Positions 47,058 to 60,119 of a DNA stretch of 64,000 nt are shown piece by piece; position 1 is the first letter of the stretch; the number at the start of each line of letters is the position of its first letter. The notes beneath the pieces were generated by a model. The model ran no database searches, was not told the DNA's origin, and saw nothing but the letters and a program-made list of their open reading frames with translations. Position numbers and translations under genes: made by a program. Where the stretch lies: positions 19,951,001 to 20,015,000 of the forward strand of contig JAKSXM010000002.1 of NCBI GenBank assembly GCA_022575985.1, given 5' to 3'. The DNA is from Anagrus nilaparvatae. Lineage: Eukaryota > Arthropoda > Insecta > Hymenoptera > Mymaridae.

Positions 47058-47608
47058 AAATTAATAATTAAAGAATTAAATTTAAAACGACAATTTAAAT
47101 TTAATTAAAAATTAATTTATTAATTAAATCAACAAACTTGCTATTGACTTAATAGAATATTCTATTGTCTCTATAAAGGTTGTAAACATTTAAAAAATTT
47201 TTTAAAGATAGTCTAGATAAAATTTATAGAAAACTAATCTAATTTAAATATCAAAAAATAAATACTTCAAATTAAGTCCCTTTAGGCATAAATTTACTCA
47301 TGTATTTATTATTTTCAATGATGTGCAAAGTTTAATTACTACCTGAATTAAAAAATTAAGAAATTTGATGTAAAAAAAAAATAAAAATTTTTTTATTATA
47401 AAAGTGAAAATGATTTATTTTAAAACATTACATTTAAATATCATATCAAAAAATAAAAAAATCTAGTGAAAAACTAGCTCTCATAAAAAATGTTAAAATT
47501 ACTCATTAAAATCAGTTTAAAATACAAATAACAATTAAAAGCATGCACAAATTAAATTTTATCTGAATGTTAAAAAATATTAAAATTTTTTATTATAATA
47601 ATTATTAC
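47058..47608. other. Convergent 3' flanks of the kinase-like gene and SMYD gene 3
   Basis: AT-rich. It contains the block also found after SMYD gene 2 ('gcatgcacaaattaaattttatct' near 47540). No gene seen. Confidence 0.5.
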
Positions 47609-49671
47609 TTAATTCATTAGTCTAGGTAAGATTATATCAGGTCCATATATTCTTTTATAAAGAGTATCCAAGTCTTTCTTCAATTGTCTAAGAGCTATTT
47701 CAGCATCATAACTATTAAGTGTAGAATATCCTTTTTCAATAGATTTACACATTTTCATTGCTTCATTTTGCAAAAAATCTGTTGTTCTATTACCATACTT
47801 TTCAACAAAGCCTACTGTTTTAAGCGATTCAAAAAACTTCTGAATTTGAACATTATGAAGCTTTAATTTATTCGGTTTCAAATCACGTTCCTAAAATATT
47901 AATAATTTACAATTTTTTTTTAAGATAAAAAATATTTAGTTTAAGATTACCGGAACATCGTCCAATCTTTGTTTACAGGCAATGCAATCACAAGTAAAAA
48001 AATTATGTCTTAATAAAAGATTTTTCCTTGTAGAAAAAGTATTTGGCATTTCACCAGTATAATTATAAAATAGCTGGAAAAAAAATAAATTAATTATATT
48101 CAGAAATAATAAAATAATAACTAAAATTACCCTTTTAATTACCTGTTCATCTTTTTTTATTGGCTTATTTGCATAAAAAATGCATTGTGAATTTTTAGTA
48201 AATACATATGATAAATTAGGCCTACAGCTATGGTTTATGAGACTAGCAGTTGGCATCAAAACACGACCAAGTAGCATAAGATCCATATTTGAAGTTATGA
48301 CATTAATATAACGAGTATCGAATTTCTATTTTGTATACAAAATTAAAAAAATATATTAATACCTGTTAAAATAATAATATTTTTTATCTACAATTTAACT
48401 TACTGCAAGCTTATTGTCATTAAATATGTACAATAAATCGATTAATATTTTTCTCAAAGCATCGCTATTCTTCCTAATTACTTTATCAGGATAAATATCG
48501 TCTAAGTGCAAAAGAACGCTAGAAACAATATGCTCATATTCATATAATAATTGGTGGGTTGGATCTTGAAATACTTTACATAACCCATAGCAAAAATCAA
48601 ATTTTTTATTTTCTTTTTTGACCATGTCATCAGAAAAAATGGTTTTGCATTTATCTGGGAAATAAAAATTTTAATTTAAATTTAAAATTTTAATTTAAAA
48701 GTAATCTTAATTTTTGAAGTACAGGTTTAAAAAAAAAAATTTTTAATACCTTTTTTAGAATCTAATTCTTTAGCTTTTTTAACTAAGTTTTCTATACCAC
48801 CATATTCTTTTAAAACTGTTGCAAAAAATCTGACAGGTGATAAAAAACTAATGCGTCCTGCAAAAGATTCTGGATATTTGAAAAGATAGTTGTATATTTT
48901 ACATTCAGTTTCATGATATTTTTCCAACGATACATTCATGCAAGTTTCCGAACAGTAAACAGCATGAGTACATGACTTGCATGGAATGCTATTTAAAGTA
49001 AAATTTAAGCAATTAGAACAAAGTATGTATAACTTATCTATTTGTGGATATCCAACATAAAAACTTTCAATGAAAAGCAATTCGCCAACTTTTATATCTC
49101 GATTAGCTACAAGATGATTACCATATTTATTACTATAATTCCATGTGATAGCGTCAGAAATGAAATTCGATACATCAATATCTTGCTTCATTTCATCGGG
49201 CAATACTGGAGGTTTAATTCCAATAGCATTATCTAATTTTGTAATGCAATTATTTTTTAGGGCTTCTGTAAAAGACTCAGCTATTTTTAAAGCTTCTTCA
49301 AGGAATTCTTTTGCCTCATTTTTTTTATTCAAGCTAGCTAAGCACTCAATTTTCCGAGAAAGTAGTTTAAATTTTATTTCAGGATCGTTTGTAATCTGCA
49401 ATGCTACATCAATATCTATAATACTTTCATTGAATTTTGAAAGACCTTTTAATACAGCTGATCTATTTGCTAATGCTGCTGCATATTCTTCAGATTGAAT
49501 TGGAGCAAAGGCTAGACTTTTCGAATAGTCATTTATTATTTTTATGTATTTTTCTCGATCATAACAGGTAACTTTTTGATACATAGCATTAGTTTTTTTT
49601 CTGATTTCAATTGATGTGAATGCATTTTTTTCATTAGTAGATGGGGGATCCATATCATCTAAGTAAATCAT
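47609..49671 (-). CDS. SMYD4-like SET/MYND protein, gene 3 (5 exons, 586 aa)
   Basis: Exons: 49671-48750, 48654-48404, 48325-48143, 48073-47951, 47890-47609, with lengths (922, 251, 183, 123, 282) exactly as in gene 2. TPR-like N-terminus; SET start GNHLVANRDIKVGE at about 184-197; MYND ligands C218, C221, C231, C234, C240, C244, H253 and C257; then SLINHSCRPNL and the post-SET CDCIAC. All core SET and zinc-binding residues are kept, so it is a likely active methyltransferase of unknown substrate. The chosen start is ATG 49671; an in-frame ATG six codons on (MDPPST) aligns better with the starts of genes 1 and 4 and may be the true one. Intron 1 splices at GTATTA, a slightly weaker donor than in the others. 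Confidence 0.9.
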
Positions 49672-50390
49672 TTTGTAAGGCTAATAGTATTTCTGTCTAA
49701 ATGATCCTAATAAACTAGTCTAAATAACAAAATTGAAAAAAAAATTTGTCATATATTATAGTAAACTTTTGATAAAAAAAAAAAAAAACAAATAACAATA
49801 ACAAAGTAAAGTTTATTAATACCTTTGTTTTTCAAATATAATAACCTAAAAATTTTTTTTTTAAATGTAAAAAAATTTTTACTTTAAATGTTTTCAACGG
49901 TCTACTTGTACTTTGATAAGCTTTGATAATGTTAATTAATTTAGCCACATGTATTTAAATATTTAAATATATTAACACATTTTGTTAAATAAATTGTATA
50001 CTTAACTTTAGTCCACAAACAATAACAAAAAATATAGTAAACACGTGTTTTGTGGGGAGTTACTGCGCATGTAACACTTTATGAATATCAGCTGACAACT
50101 CACGTGAGCAGCGATCAATTTAGGCGGCAATAAGTGCATTTTTGAAATTGAGCTCTTTTTATAATAGAGATATAATATAGGTGTACCTATTAAAATATAT
50201 TTTCATAATAATAAATAGATGCTTTTACGTAAAGATAAAATATATTTTTAAATTAAGTGTAATATTATTCCGATAGGCACCCATTTTTAGCCAAATTTTT
50301 CACCGATTCAGCGAATTACAGGTAAATTATTATTTATATGAATTTATGATTTATAATTTTTTTTGAAATTAAAATTAATACTAAATGTTC
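49672..50390. other. Upstream region of SMYD gene 3
   Basis: AT-rich. CACGTG-containing words occur near 50041 (AACACGTGTTTTG) and 50102 (TCACGTGAGC), possible E-boxes. No gene seen. Confidence 0.45.
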
Positions 50391-52014
50391 TATATGGGTG
50401 CTTTTCACAGGAACAGTTTACATATATGGCTCATTTTCATTTTTTTTGAAAAAATATCTTACAAAAACTAAAAATAAAAAATTCCTTTTTTAAAGTCCGA
50501 ACAAGGCTTTTTAGACTTTTTTCACCAATATTTATTCAGTGTTGCATAAAAATCACCATAATGAAACTTTTACATCAATTTATTACGTTTTTTCATATAA
50601 TTATAAGGTAAAAACAGCTTAAAACCATTAAAAACCAAAATCGTTACATACGGCCTTAATACATGAATTTTTCTAGGTTTTATGTATTTTAGAGAACAAT
50701 ATCATATATTTTTAAAGAATTCTTACTAAAAAAACGAGTTTTGGAGGTAAATTTTAAAAATATTTAATAATTTTAACAAAAATGAGGAACGGTAAAGGCT
50801 TTTTTATAGAAAAATCAAAATAATTCGTAGACAAATGAACAAAAAAACTTTTCCGTTTGGAAAGTAAAGTATTTTTATGACTGAAACTTGCTAAGTTTAT
50901 AATATTTTAATTACAAAGCTTCTTAATAGGAGATCTAGGGGGGTACGGTAAAGGCTTTTGTTTTTGTCCCTTCGTTATTTCTGAACTTAAACCCATTTTG
51001 TTTTCCTATTTAACAATCATTTTAAGTGCTCTTGGTGTAAGAATTTTTTGTTTATGTATTTAAGTTGTCATTTATGCGGTTAAAAGGTTTTAAAAATGTT
51101 TTTACGAAGAGAAATCAAATTTAATATAATTAAATTACGTTTTTCATAAAAATTTTGTAAAATCGTGTGACACACCTTCTCACCCTTGTAATAATTAGTA
51201 AAACTAAGTTTAAATTTTTTCTATATGGAAAAAGTTGAACCTTATGATATAGCAATTAAGCCCAAAACAAAAATTTTTGAAAATTAATCGATAGGTGTGA
51301 GTGACAGACACTCAAAGTATAGGAATCTCCTTTGTGACAGGGAACGGTAAAGGCTTTTTTGCTATATTTTTATGTTTTATAGTAGTTAAAACATTAAATT
51401 ATGTTGATTTTTATGGTGTACCTTCGAAAACTAATTGAAATTGAAAATTAAAAATAAAAAAAATTTTAAATCAATGCATCTGTTAGTCGGAAACGAGTTG
51501 TACGTCATTATTGCAAAAAAAACGATAATGAGCCATATAGTGTCCCTACCATTGAAAATTTTAGGTATTTAGACCTTGATAAAATACAAAAAAATTTAAA
51601 AAAAAGAAGATAATAAGCGTTGTGTAAAAGTTTTTGCTAAATCAACATGTTTATCAATCGAGCATTGGTTTTAGATTAATAAAATTTATTGTTTTATGTT
51701 AACAAAAATTTTTCATTAATTACTTTTTAAAAAATATTATTTTATTTATTTATATATGGGTGCTTTTCACAAAAACAGTATATTTATTTTTTTTAACATT
51801 TTGAACACATAGGTTCAAGAAAATTTTTTCATTAATTAACTTATTACCAATATTATGTGCAGTTGATTTGAACTTTGAAAAAATATTATTAATTAAAAAA
51901 AAAAAAATTATTAATTAAATTTTTAAAAGAAAAAAAGGTACAGAAGAGCTTTCGTTTCGGATATAGGTGGAGAGGTTTCAATATATATATTGTTCCTGTG
52001 AAAAGCACCCATAT
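50391..52014. mobile_element. 1.6-kb non-autonomous element, family T1, TA target site
   Basis: Terminal inverted repeats TATGGGTGCTTTTCACAGGA (from 50393) and its complement (ending about 52012), flanked by TA on each side. Inside, the phrase ACGGTAAAGGCTTTT recurs three times (near 50790, 50945 and 51346), and a second internal copy of the terminal motif lies at 51757. No ORF, so mobilised in trans if at all. The TA duplication is compatible with Tc1/mariner-type insertion. Confidence 0.82.
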
Positions 52015-52835
52015 ACTTATTTTTAATTATTTTAATTAAATTTATCAAACATTTAAACAAAAATAGAAAAGGTATTCTTAATTTTTTGTTTCTAGTTTTT
52101 ATAATAATATATTGATAATATGTATTGTTTATAATTTTTAATTAAAATAATAAATAAATTTAAATTATTATTTAATAAACATCCAATTTTCATAATTAGA
52201 ACTCTGACACGTACAAAGCCGCAGACTGGTGAAACACGTCTGTTTTAAAAAGATTTGCTTGCTGATTTTTTATCTCGCAAAATCTACGCAATCGTGCGTA
52301 TGAAAGTATACTATTATAAGCGCAGTAATCCATTTTATTTAATTATTTCTAATTAAAATAAATTAATAGCAAAAAAAAAAATATATTTTTTTATTTATTT
52401 TTGAATAATATCACTGATTTTATTTTCCATTTTATTTAACTTATAGGTATATAGAATTCTATTAAAAAATCGTTTAGAAAAATCTATAATAAATTCAAAC
52501 TTAAAATATCTGCTTAAATAATATTCATTTTTATTTATTTATTTTGTAACAATTCAAATTTTTTTACCTACATCAGAAGGGCAATTATTGTCTAGCGAAA
52601 GGTTAATTGTTAAGGGAACACAGAGCATATTCGGTCATATAATCGATAAATATATAGACATATTTTATTGCAAAAAAATTATCTATTTAATTAAGTAATA
52701 TAAGCAAATACTTGATAAATCATGCAATATGAATAAAATTTAAAAAAAATTTATGCAAAAATTTTAATTTAAAAGTATTTATTTTTCAAAATAATACATA
52801 AAATAGAAAAATTATTTTCATGTACATAATTTTTA
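52015..52835. other. 3' flank of SMYD gene 4
   Basis: AT-rich with no gene. GC-richer words near 52208-52310 show no feature I recognise. Confidence 0.45.
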
Positions 52836-55514
52836 TTATTTCTTAAATGGTAACTTTGAATCGACACCATATAATTTTTCATAACAAATTCGTAAAGTAT
52901 TTTTATACTCTTTTAGGCTCATTTCAGCCTCATACAAACTAAGTACCGAATACCCTCTTTCAAGAATGTCTTTGAAATTTTTTATTGATTCTTTAAAAGA
53001 AAAATCTACTGTTATTTTACCATGTAATATTTTCTGGGAGGTTTCCATAATATTGAAAACTTGGGTATCTGTAATTGTTTTAAAAAATTGGTATATATTA
53101 TGATGATTACGCTTTACCTTTTCTTCGTTTTCCCATGGTATCTACAAATGGACATAGAAAATAAATATAATTAACTTTTTTATAAATTTTTTAAATTATC
53201 GTTAATTTATGTATTATACCGTTATTTCATCCCAATTATCTTTGCAGGAAACACAATCACATGTAAAACAATAATTATTTTGTAATTCCTCCCTTCTTGT
53301 TTGAGGATTTGGTATATTGGAAAAATAATTAAAAAATAACTATCAAATAATATAAATTATATAAATTAAAATATATAGAATAACAATAATGTAATTTAAT
53401 TTTTACTTGTTCATTTTTTTTAATTGGTCTAATTGCTAAAATCATGCATTGTGAATTTTTGGTAAATATATTTTCTACATTTGGTTTGCAACTATGATTG
53501 ATAAGACTTCCAGTTGAAAGCAAAACAGTACCAAAATTTGCCGATTCTCCATCTTTTTCGTTAAAATTTTTATAAAGAAGATTTACTTTCTATTAAAATA
53601 TATAAAGTTATTAAATAATATCTTTTTAGTTTTTATATTGAGAAAAATAATAATATAACTTACATTACAAGCATTAGTAGCATAAATATGCAATAAATTA
53701 ATTAAAATTTTCTTTAAGGTAGAATATGATTCTTTTGAATTATTGCATAATCATATGCATTTGATAAAAAAAGGGTTGATAGTATAATACTAACAAAATT
53801 TTCAACAATTAGTTTTGTAAAATTTTTTTTATTCACTTTTGATAATCCATAGTGAAATTTGAATTTTTTATCTAACTTTTTAATAACCGCGCATCAGAAT
53901 AAATTTTTGGAGATTCATCTATTTAATTTAAACAAACATTAAAACATTAATTAAATCTGTTAAAAAATATTTTTTTTAAATTAAGTTTATTAAACAATAA
54001 AAATTATCAAAAAAAGGTACTTTTTTTAATTATAAAATGAAAGTTTCAAAAATATTTCATTTATACTGGTAGAAAGTAACTTCTTTTTTAATCGTAATTT
54101 TAACATGGAACATGTTCATAGGGAGGGGGTACCTCATGAACTTGAAAATTAAAGGGGGGGGGAGTTAAATTTGTCCGGTTTAGGGGGGGGGGGAGTTTAA
54201 ATGAGAAATAATTTTAATTTAGGGACTTCGAAAAATCTGGGCTTAAGGACTTAGAATAATATCAATTTAGGGACTTAGAATAATTCAGGTTTAGGAACTT
54301 GGAATAATTTTGATTTGAGGATAATAAGCGTTTAGGGAATCAGAATAGTTTGGGCTTAGAACTTCAACATCTAGTAAGGTGATAATTACAAATTATAAAA
54401 TTAGAAAATTGTATTGTAACGTTGCGTAACATTTGCATTATACCTAGCTCTCAGCTGTAAGTAAACATGTTCCATGCATTTTGATTGTGTTTACACAAAC
54501 CAATTATAAGTTTTTAAAAATAATAAGATTACCTAATTTATTATATATTTCAACAGCTTTTTTGATAAAATTTTCTATACCACCTGCTTCTTGCAAAGCT
54601 ACAGCAAAAAATCTTATTGTGAATAAGTAATAAGTAAAAAAATTTGAACATTCTATGGTTTTAAAAAGATTTTGATAAATTTGACATTCTATTTTATGAT
54701 ATTTTTCCCATGCTTGATTGGTACAGGTTTCAGAACAGAAGACAGCATAAGCGCATGACTTGCAAGGAATGCTGTTCAAAGATATATTCAAGCAATTTGT
54801 GCAAACAATGTATAACTTGTCTAGTTCTGGATATCCAATATAAAATTTTTCGATGATAATCTTTTCAGAAACTTTTATGTCTCGATTGGCTACAAGATGA
54901 TTACCATACTTTTCATTGTAATTCCAGGAAATAGCATCAGAAATCATATTTTGCACATCAATGGCTTTTCTATTTTCTTCCAGTATTGTGCAAGGCTTAA
55001 CTTGAATAGCAGCCTTTAATTTTTGGAGATAGTTATTTTTAAGGTTTTCATCAATAGACTGTGATATATCTAAAGCTTCTTGGTAGCATTCTTTTATCTT
55101 ATTTTTTTTATTTAATTGAATTAAGCACTGTATTTTTCTGCAAATTAATTTAAATTTAAGAGCGATGTCTTTACTTATTTGAAGAGCTGCATCAATATCT
55201 GCTACACTTTCGTTGAATTTCTGTAGATGTAAAAGTACAGCTGACCTGTTACCTAATGCTAATGCATATTCATCGGATTGAAGTGGAGCGAATGCTAGAC
55301 TTTTCGAGTAGCCATTAATAATGTTCATATAGAGTACTCGATCGTAGTTAAAAACTTTGCTGTACACATCATTAGTTGTTTTTCTTATTTCTAAGGAAAG
55401 TTTAGAATTTTTATCATTACTTGATGAAATGTACATTTGGTCAAAATCCAATTGATCCATAGTGTAGTTTGTAAATATCTTTAAACAAAAAATTTCAAAA
55501 TGAATTTGATCCAT
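52836..55514 (-). pseudogene. SMYD4-like gene 4, broken in exon 2
   Basis: Exon 1 (55460 or 55514 down to 54533) is intact with TPR-like helices, GNHLVANRDIKVSE and a complete MYND finger. Exons 3 (53589-53407, SLINHSCKPN), 4 (53339-53220, CDCVSC) and 5 (53141-52836) also read cleanly between good splice sites. Exon 2 (53918-53664) does not. After TATTCTGATGC an extra CG or lost base shifts the frame to a TAG within a few codons, and a second shift follows near the CAAAAGAATCA position. Its length (255) is in the wrong phase, compared with 251 or 263 in the others. Intron 1 carries a family R1 repeat (54096-54515) that ends just before exon 1. The C-terminal half is therefore unlikely to be translated; a TPR-MYND fragment could be. 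Confidence 0.8.
54096..54515 (+). repeat. Family R1 repeat inside intron 1 of SMYD gene 4
   Basis: TTTTAACATGGAACATGTTC, then GGGAGGGGGTACC, single G-rich blocks, four 'gggacttagaataat'-type phrases, 'ggtgataattacaaattataaaa' and 'aacatgttccatgcattttg'. The order is the same as at 5682-6285, without the expanded minisatellite. Confidence 0.85.
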
Positions 55515-57281
55515 TGTAAGAATATTTTTAATTTTATATATTTATATAATGGATAATATGTGCATTTTGCGCTCAAAAATATTTATGAAAATTTTTAAAA
55601 TTTATATTAAAAATATTTATGTTAGAAGTATATTAAAAATTTATTTGCAGATACCTTGGATTGAGAGATGTGTGTAACCAAAAGTATACAAACGATCAAG
55701 TCCTTATAAATTTTGTCTAAAAAATGTAAATATATAATATAACGGTTTAATTAAAATGAGTTTTAGATATTTTTTAATCTTTTGGATATTTTATAATATA
55801 AAACTAAAAAAAAATGTCTAATTTAATAGTTATAGAAAATACGGTTGATTGTTGAATTAATGAATATTATCACAAGTGTTTTATGCAAGAACCAAGAAAT
55901 AGATCAGCTGATTATTATAGTGCGAAAATAAAAGGAACGGCAGTTATTGGCAATAAATAAATAGGTAGCGCGATTTTTTAAAATTATATTGTAAGCAAAG
56001 AATTATGGATTGATTTGAATTATATTTATTTGATTTGAAATATATTATAAAGAAAAATATAAATATAGGTAATTAATTTTTTGAATTCAATGATTTTATA
56101 AAGAAACTAATTTAATTTTAACTTCGTGAAATTTATTTATTTATTAACTTTAATTAATTTTTTTATTTTAATATTTTGGCTCCTTAGCGAGAGAAAAAAT
56201 TGGTTATAGCATAAAAAACTAAATTGGTTTTTCAATTATAATTTCAGAAATTTTAAATTAAAAAAATTGTATATCAATCACGTAATTAAATTTGGAATTT
56301 TTGCGTTCTTATCAAATTGATAACAGGTAAAAAAAGTTAACTTTTAAATGTTTATCGCTTAACTTATTGCAAAAACTTTTAATTTAAATTTTTTAATAAA
56401 ATGTAACTTTATTAATGAATAAATATAATACATATAATTCTGCACATATTCAATATAGAATTATACTCTGTATTGTATAATTGTCTTGCATATATAGTTT
56501 TGGATAATTTTTTTAAATCACTTGGTGTCTTGGTCTCAACTTATATACCTATTATTTTTCTTTGAAAAATATTCAATGATATCATAAAATAAAATCACAT
56601 AAAATCAAAAATATTTTTAAGATCATAACCAGATAACATTTAATCTTATAGTTAAGTATTGAATATTATAATTCTCCAAAATAATTTCAAAAATTTTTCT
56701 ATGAAAATTTATTTATATAAAAATGTATATAGTGCGACCATTTCGATAATAATTTGTTATAGAAGGGTTAACAATCAAGGAATTTCTGTTTACATGCATA
56801 ATAATCTGCAATGATTACTCAATGAATCTTTGAATGAGGCTAATTTGAAATTTTTAAATTAAAAAAATGTATCAATCAATTTTAAAAATGCTTAAAATTA
56901 GAATTAATGCAAGGATAAAAATTAGTTACAAAAAATTTGTTCTACCTTCTTTTCTAAAGTCATTATTAAAAGTTATTTTTTCACACTCATTACAGTTGGT
57001 AAATATAGTGAAAATTAATTATAAAAAAACTAGGATTTATCACATAAAATAATATAAAATTCACATATTATTTTATTTCAAATAAATTTTATTTCAAAAA
57101 AATAATTTTTAGCAGCATATAACTGTTTTTTTTTAATATAAAAATATAAGGTATTTTGTTTTTATAAATTTATGTTAACATAAAATTATACCTATAATTT
57201 CATTACAAAAAATATTTTACTGTAAATTTTATAAAGCTTTATTTTAATACTCATAATAGTTAATTATGATTACTTATATGA
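55515..57281. other. Spacer between SMYD genes 4 and 5
   Basis: AT-rich. No gene or clear repeat seen. Confidence 0.5.
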
Positions 57282-59336
57282 TTAAAGAAATTCAGGTATT
57301 TTAATATCAATATTATGCATTTCATCATAAATTTTATAAAAATCAATATCTAATAATTTAAGAAATTTAGCTGCATCATATTCAGATAATTGATGATTTC
57401 CTTTTTTAATAGCTTTACATATTTCTTCAGCTTCTTTTTTTAAATTCCATAATTTTGAATAATTTTTATTATAAAAATAATTTGGTTTGAAATTTTGATA
57501 AATTTCAAATCGTTTTGAATCATCTTTATCAGTAATATTTAAACCTTGTTTAAATGCCTGAAATATAAATAAACATAATTAAATATATAATTATTTATGA
57601 TTCTTATTAACGTAAAATATAGAAAGAGGTAACAATTTTTCAATGACATTTTTTAATAAATCTATCAGTGTACAAACCTTGTTTATATCTCTTCTACAAA
57701 TAACACATTCGCATTTAAAATTGTAAACTTCTAGCAAATATTTATGTCTCTCATCATCAGTTAAGCCATCGTTATAACAAATGAATAACTAAAAATAAAA
57801 ATATTAATTTAAAATAATTGAAAAAACAAAAGTTAAAAATAATAAGATGTATTTACTTGTTCATTTTTTTTTATCGGCTTAGTTGCAAAATTAATACATT
57901 TTGAATCTTTTGTGTTTATATGAGCTAAATTTGGAGCACAACTATGATTAATCAAACTCATAGTTGGTACCAAACAGATTCCTAATTGAATTGATTCCAG
58001 ATCTTTGTAATTAAAATAACGAAAATCTACTTTCTACAAGATTTCATATAACATGATTAAAAAATTTATATATTTAAAAACTAAAAAAAGTAAAAAAGAA
58101 CTTACACCTTCTGAATTACAATCAATTATTGAGAATAAGTTATTTATTATTTTCTTTAAAATAGAAGAGGCTGATGTAATAATCTGATTATTAAATAAAT
58201 TTGATTTTTCAAGGCTTATCAAAACATAGTTACAAAATGCTTCATAAATTTTTAATAAGTATACATCAGTTTTTTTTACTCTTGATGATATTAATAATCT
58301 ATAGCAATAATTAAAATTTTTATTTAAATCTTTTACAAGTGCTTCAGATAGAACTGTTTTTGATTTAGCTAAAATTTAAAAATGATTAGTTGTAGAATAA
58401 ATTTTATTTTATTAGATAAAATTTTAAACCGTTACCTTTTTCATCATCAATCTCTTGAGATTTTTTAATTAAGCCTTCTATACCATTATTTTCTTTAATA
58501 CCCATAACTAAAAATCTGATTGTCAAAAAAAAATTTCTACATTCAAGTATACTACTACTGGATACAGTTTTATAAAAATTTTTATGTATCTTGCACTCCA
58601 TATCATGAAATTTTTCCCATGCAACATTCTTACATGTTTCGGAACAAAAGATGACGTGTACACAATGTTCACATGGAATACCATTCAAAGTTACTTGTAA
58701 GCAATTGCTACAAACAATGTACAATTTTTTTAACTCTGGGTAACTGCAGTAACTATCTTCAATTATTAACTTCTCGCCTACTTCAATATCTCTGTTTGCT
58801 ACCAAGTGGTTACCATATTTCTCGTTATATTTCCATGAGATGGCATCAGAAATAACATTTTTTACATCAATGGCTTCTCTATTATCATCAGGTATTGTAC
58901 GAGGCTTAATTTGAACAGCATTACTCAATTTTTTGAGACAATTATTTTTAATATTTTCATTCAAAGACTGTGCTATTTTTAAAGCTTCTTCATAATACTC
59001 TTTGATCTGGTTTTTATTACCTAAATTAGCTAAACATTCTATTTTCCTGCACAGTAGCTTGAATTTTAGAACAGAATCTTTAGTTATCTGGAGTGCTGCA
59101 TTAATGTCTATGATGCATTCCTTAAATTTTAGCATACTTAAAAGAACAGCTGATCTGTTACCTAATGCCATAGCATATTCTTCAGATTCCTTTGGTGCCA
59201 AGGCCAAACTTTTTGAGTAATCATTAAGAATATTTATAAAAATTTCTCGATCGTAATTCGAAACCTTAGTATACACATTATTAGTTTTTTTTCTAATTTC
59301 ATTTGAAAGTTTTAGATTTTTTTCAAATGGCTCCAT
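57282..59336 (-). CDS. SMYD4-like SET/MYND protein, gene 5 (5 exons, 575 aa)
   Basis: Exons: 59336-58436, 58368-58106, 58033-57857, 57788-57678, 57557-57282 (1728 nt, in frame, GT-AG throughout). The last exon is short of long-ORF signals but reads through to TAA at 57282 from a CAG acceptor. TPR-like N-terminus, GNHLVANRDIEVGE, and MYND ligands CSNC, CEHC, FCSETC and HDMEC are intact. Exon 3 has SLINHSCAPNL. The post-SET motif is CECVIC, with the usual Asp changed to Glu. It is the most diverged intact member: a shorter exon 4 and a C-terminal tail (QLSEYDAAKFLKLL) only weakly like the STLNGYDAEIALR tails of genes 2 and 3. Likely active; substrate unknown. It ends the array. Confidence 0.87.
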
Positions 59337-59511
59337 GATAAAGGAGTTTTCAGCTAGTTTTTATTTATATGTGGTGCGCTTTGAATTAAATTCTTCAAGA
59401 ATGTATTTATAAACAGTAAAGATCAGTAAGATGATAACACAGTCGTAATTTAATAAACAAATTATATTGAATAAACTTTGTTTGATATAAACATACTGAC
59501 TCCGGGCCCAA

Positions 59512-60119
59512 ATGGTTAATAAGGATGCCGATTACTACTCGATTATTTGGTAATCGATTTTTTTTTTCTTTGATAATCGATTATTTGGCCGATTATTTTT
59601 TTTGAACGATTAATCGAATAACGATTATTTTTTTAAATAATCGATTATTTTTTTTAATAATCTATTTAAATTAAAAAAAATAGATTTTTTATAAAATATT
59701 TTATATTTTACAGTGCTTCAAGTTCTTCTTAACTGAATTTATTTTTTGTATTATAATAATATCTAAAAGAAAACGATATTACATTATTACCCTTCTCATT
59801 TCTGCGTGTAGAGGAAGGTTTAGGTATATCCGTATATATTAATTGATAATTTTAACTAATAAATTATTTTTTATATAACTTTTAAATTATATTTTTAATC
59901 AAAATGACTACGAAAAATCAATTATTTTTTTTTCAATCTCTTAAAAGCTCGTAAAATAAATAGAAATTTTTTTTTTTTTTAATTTCGATTATTATTCGAT
60001 TATCAAAAAATCGATTATTTTTTTTCGCAATTAATCGATTAACAACAATTAGTAAATTTTAACAATCGATTATCATCGATTCGATTATTTTGTTAATAAT
60101 CGGCATCCTTAATGGTTAA
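59512..60119. mobile_element. hAT-like MITE, 592 bp, with perfect 8-bp target duplication
   Basis: The element at 59520-60111 has terminal inverted repeats TAAGGATGCCGATTA and TAATCGGCATCCTTA and is flanked by ATGGTTAA at 59512-59519 and 60112-60119. An 8-bp duplication is typical of hAT transposons. The interior is filled with iterations of AATCGATTATTT and its complement. No ORF. Confidence 0.9.
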
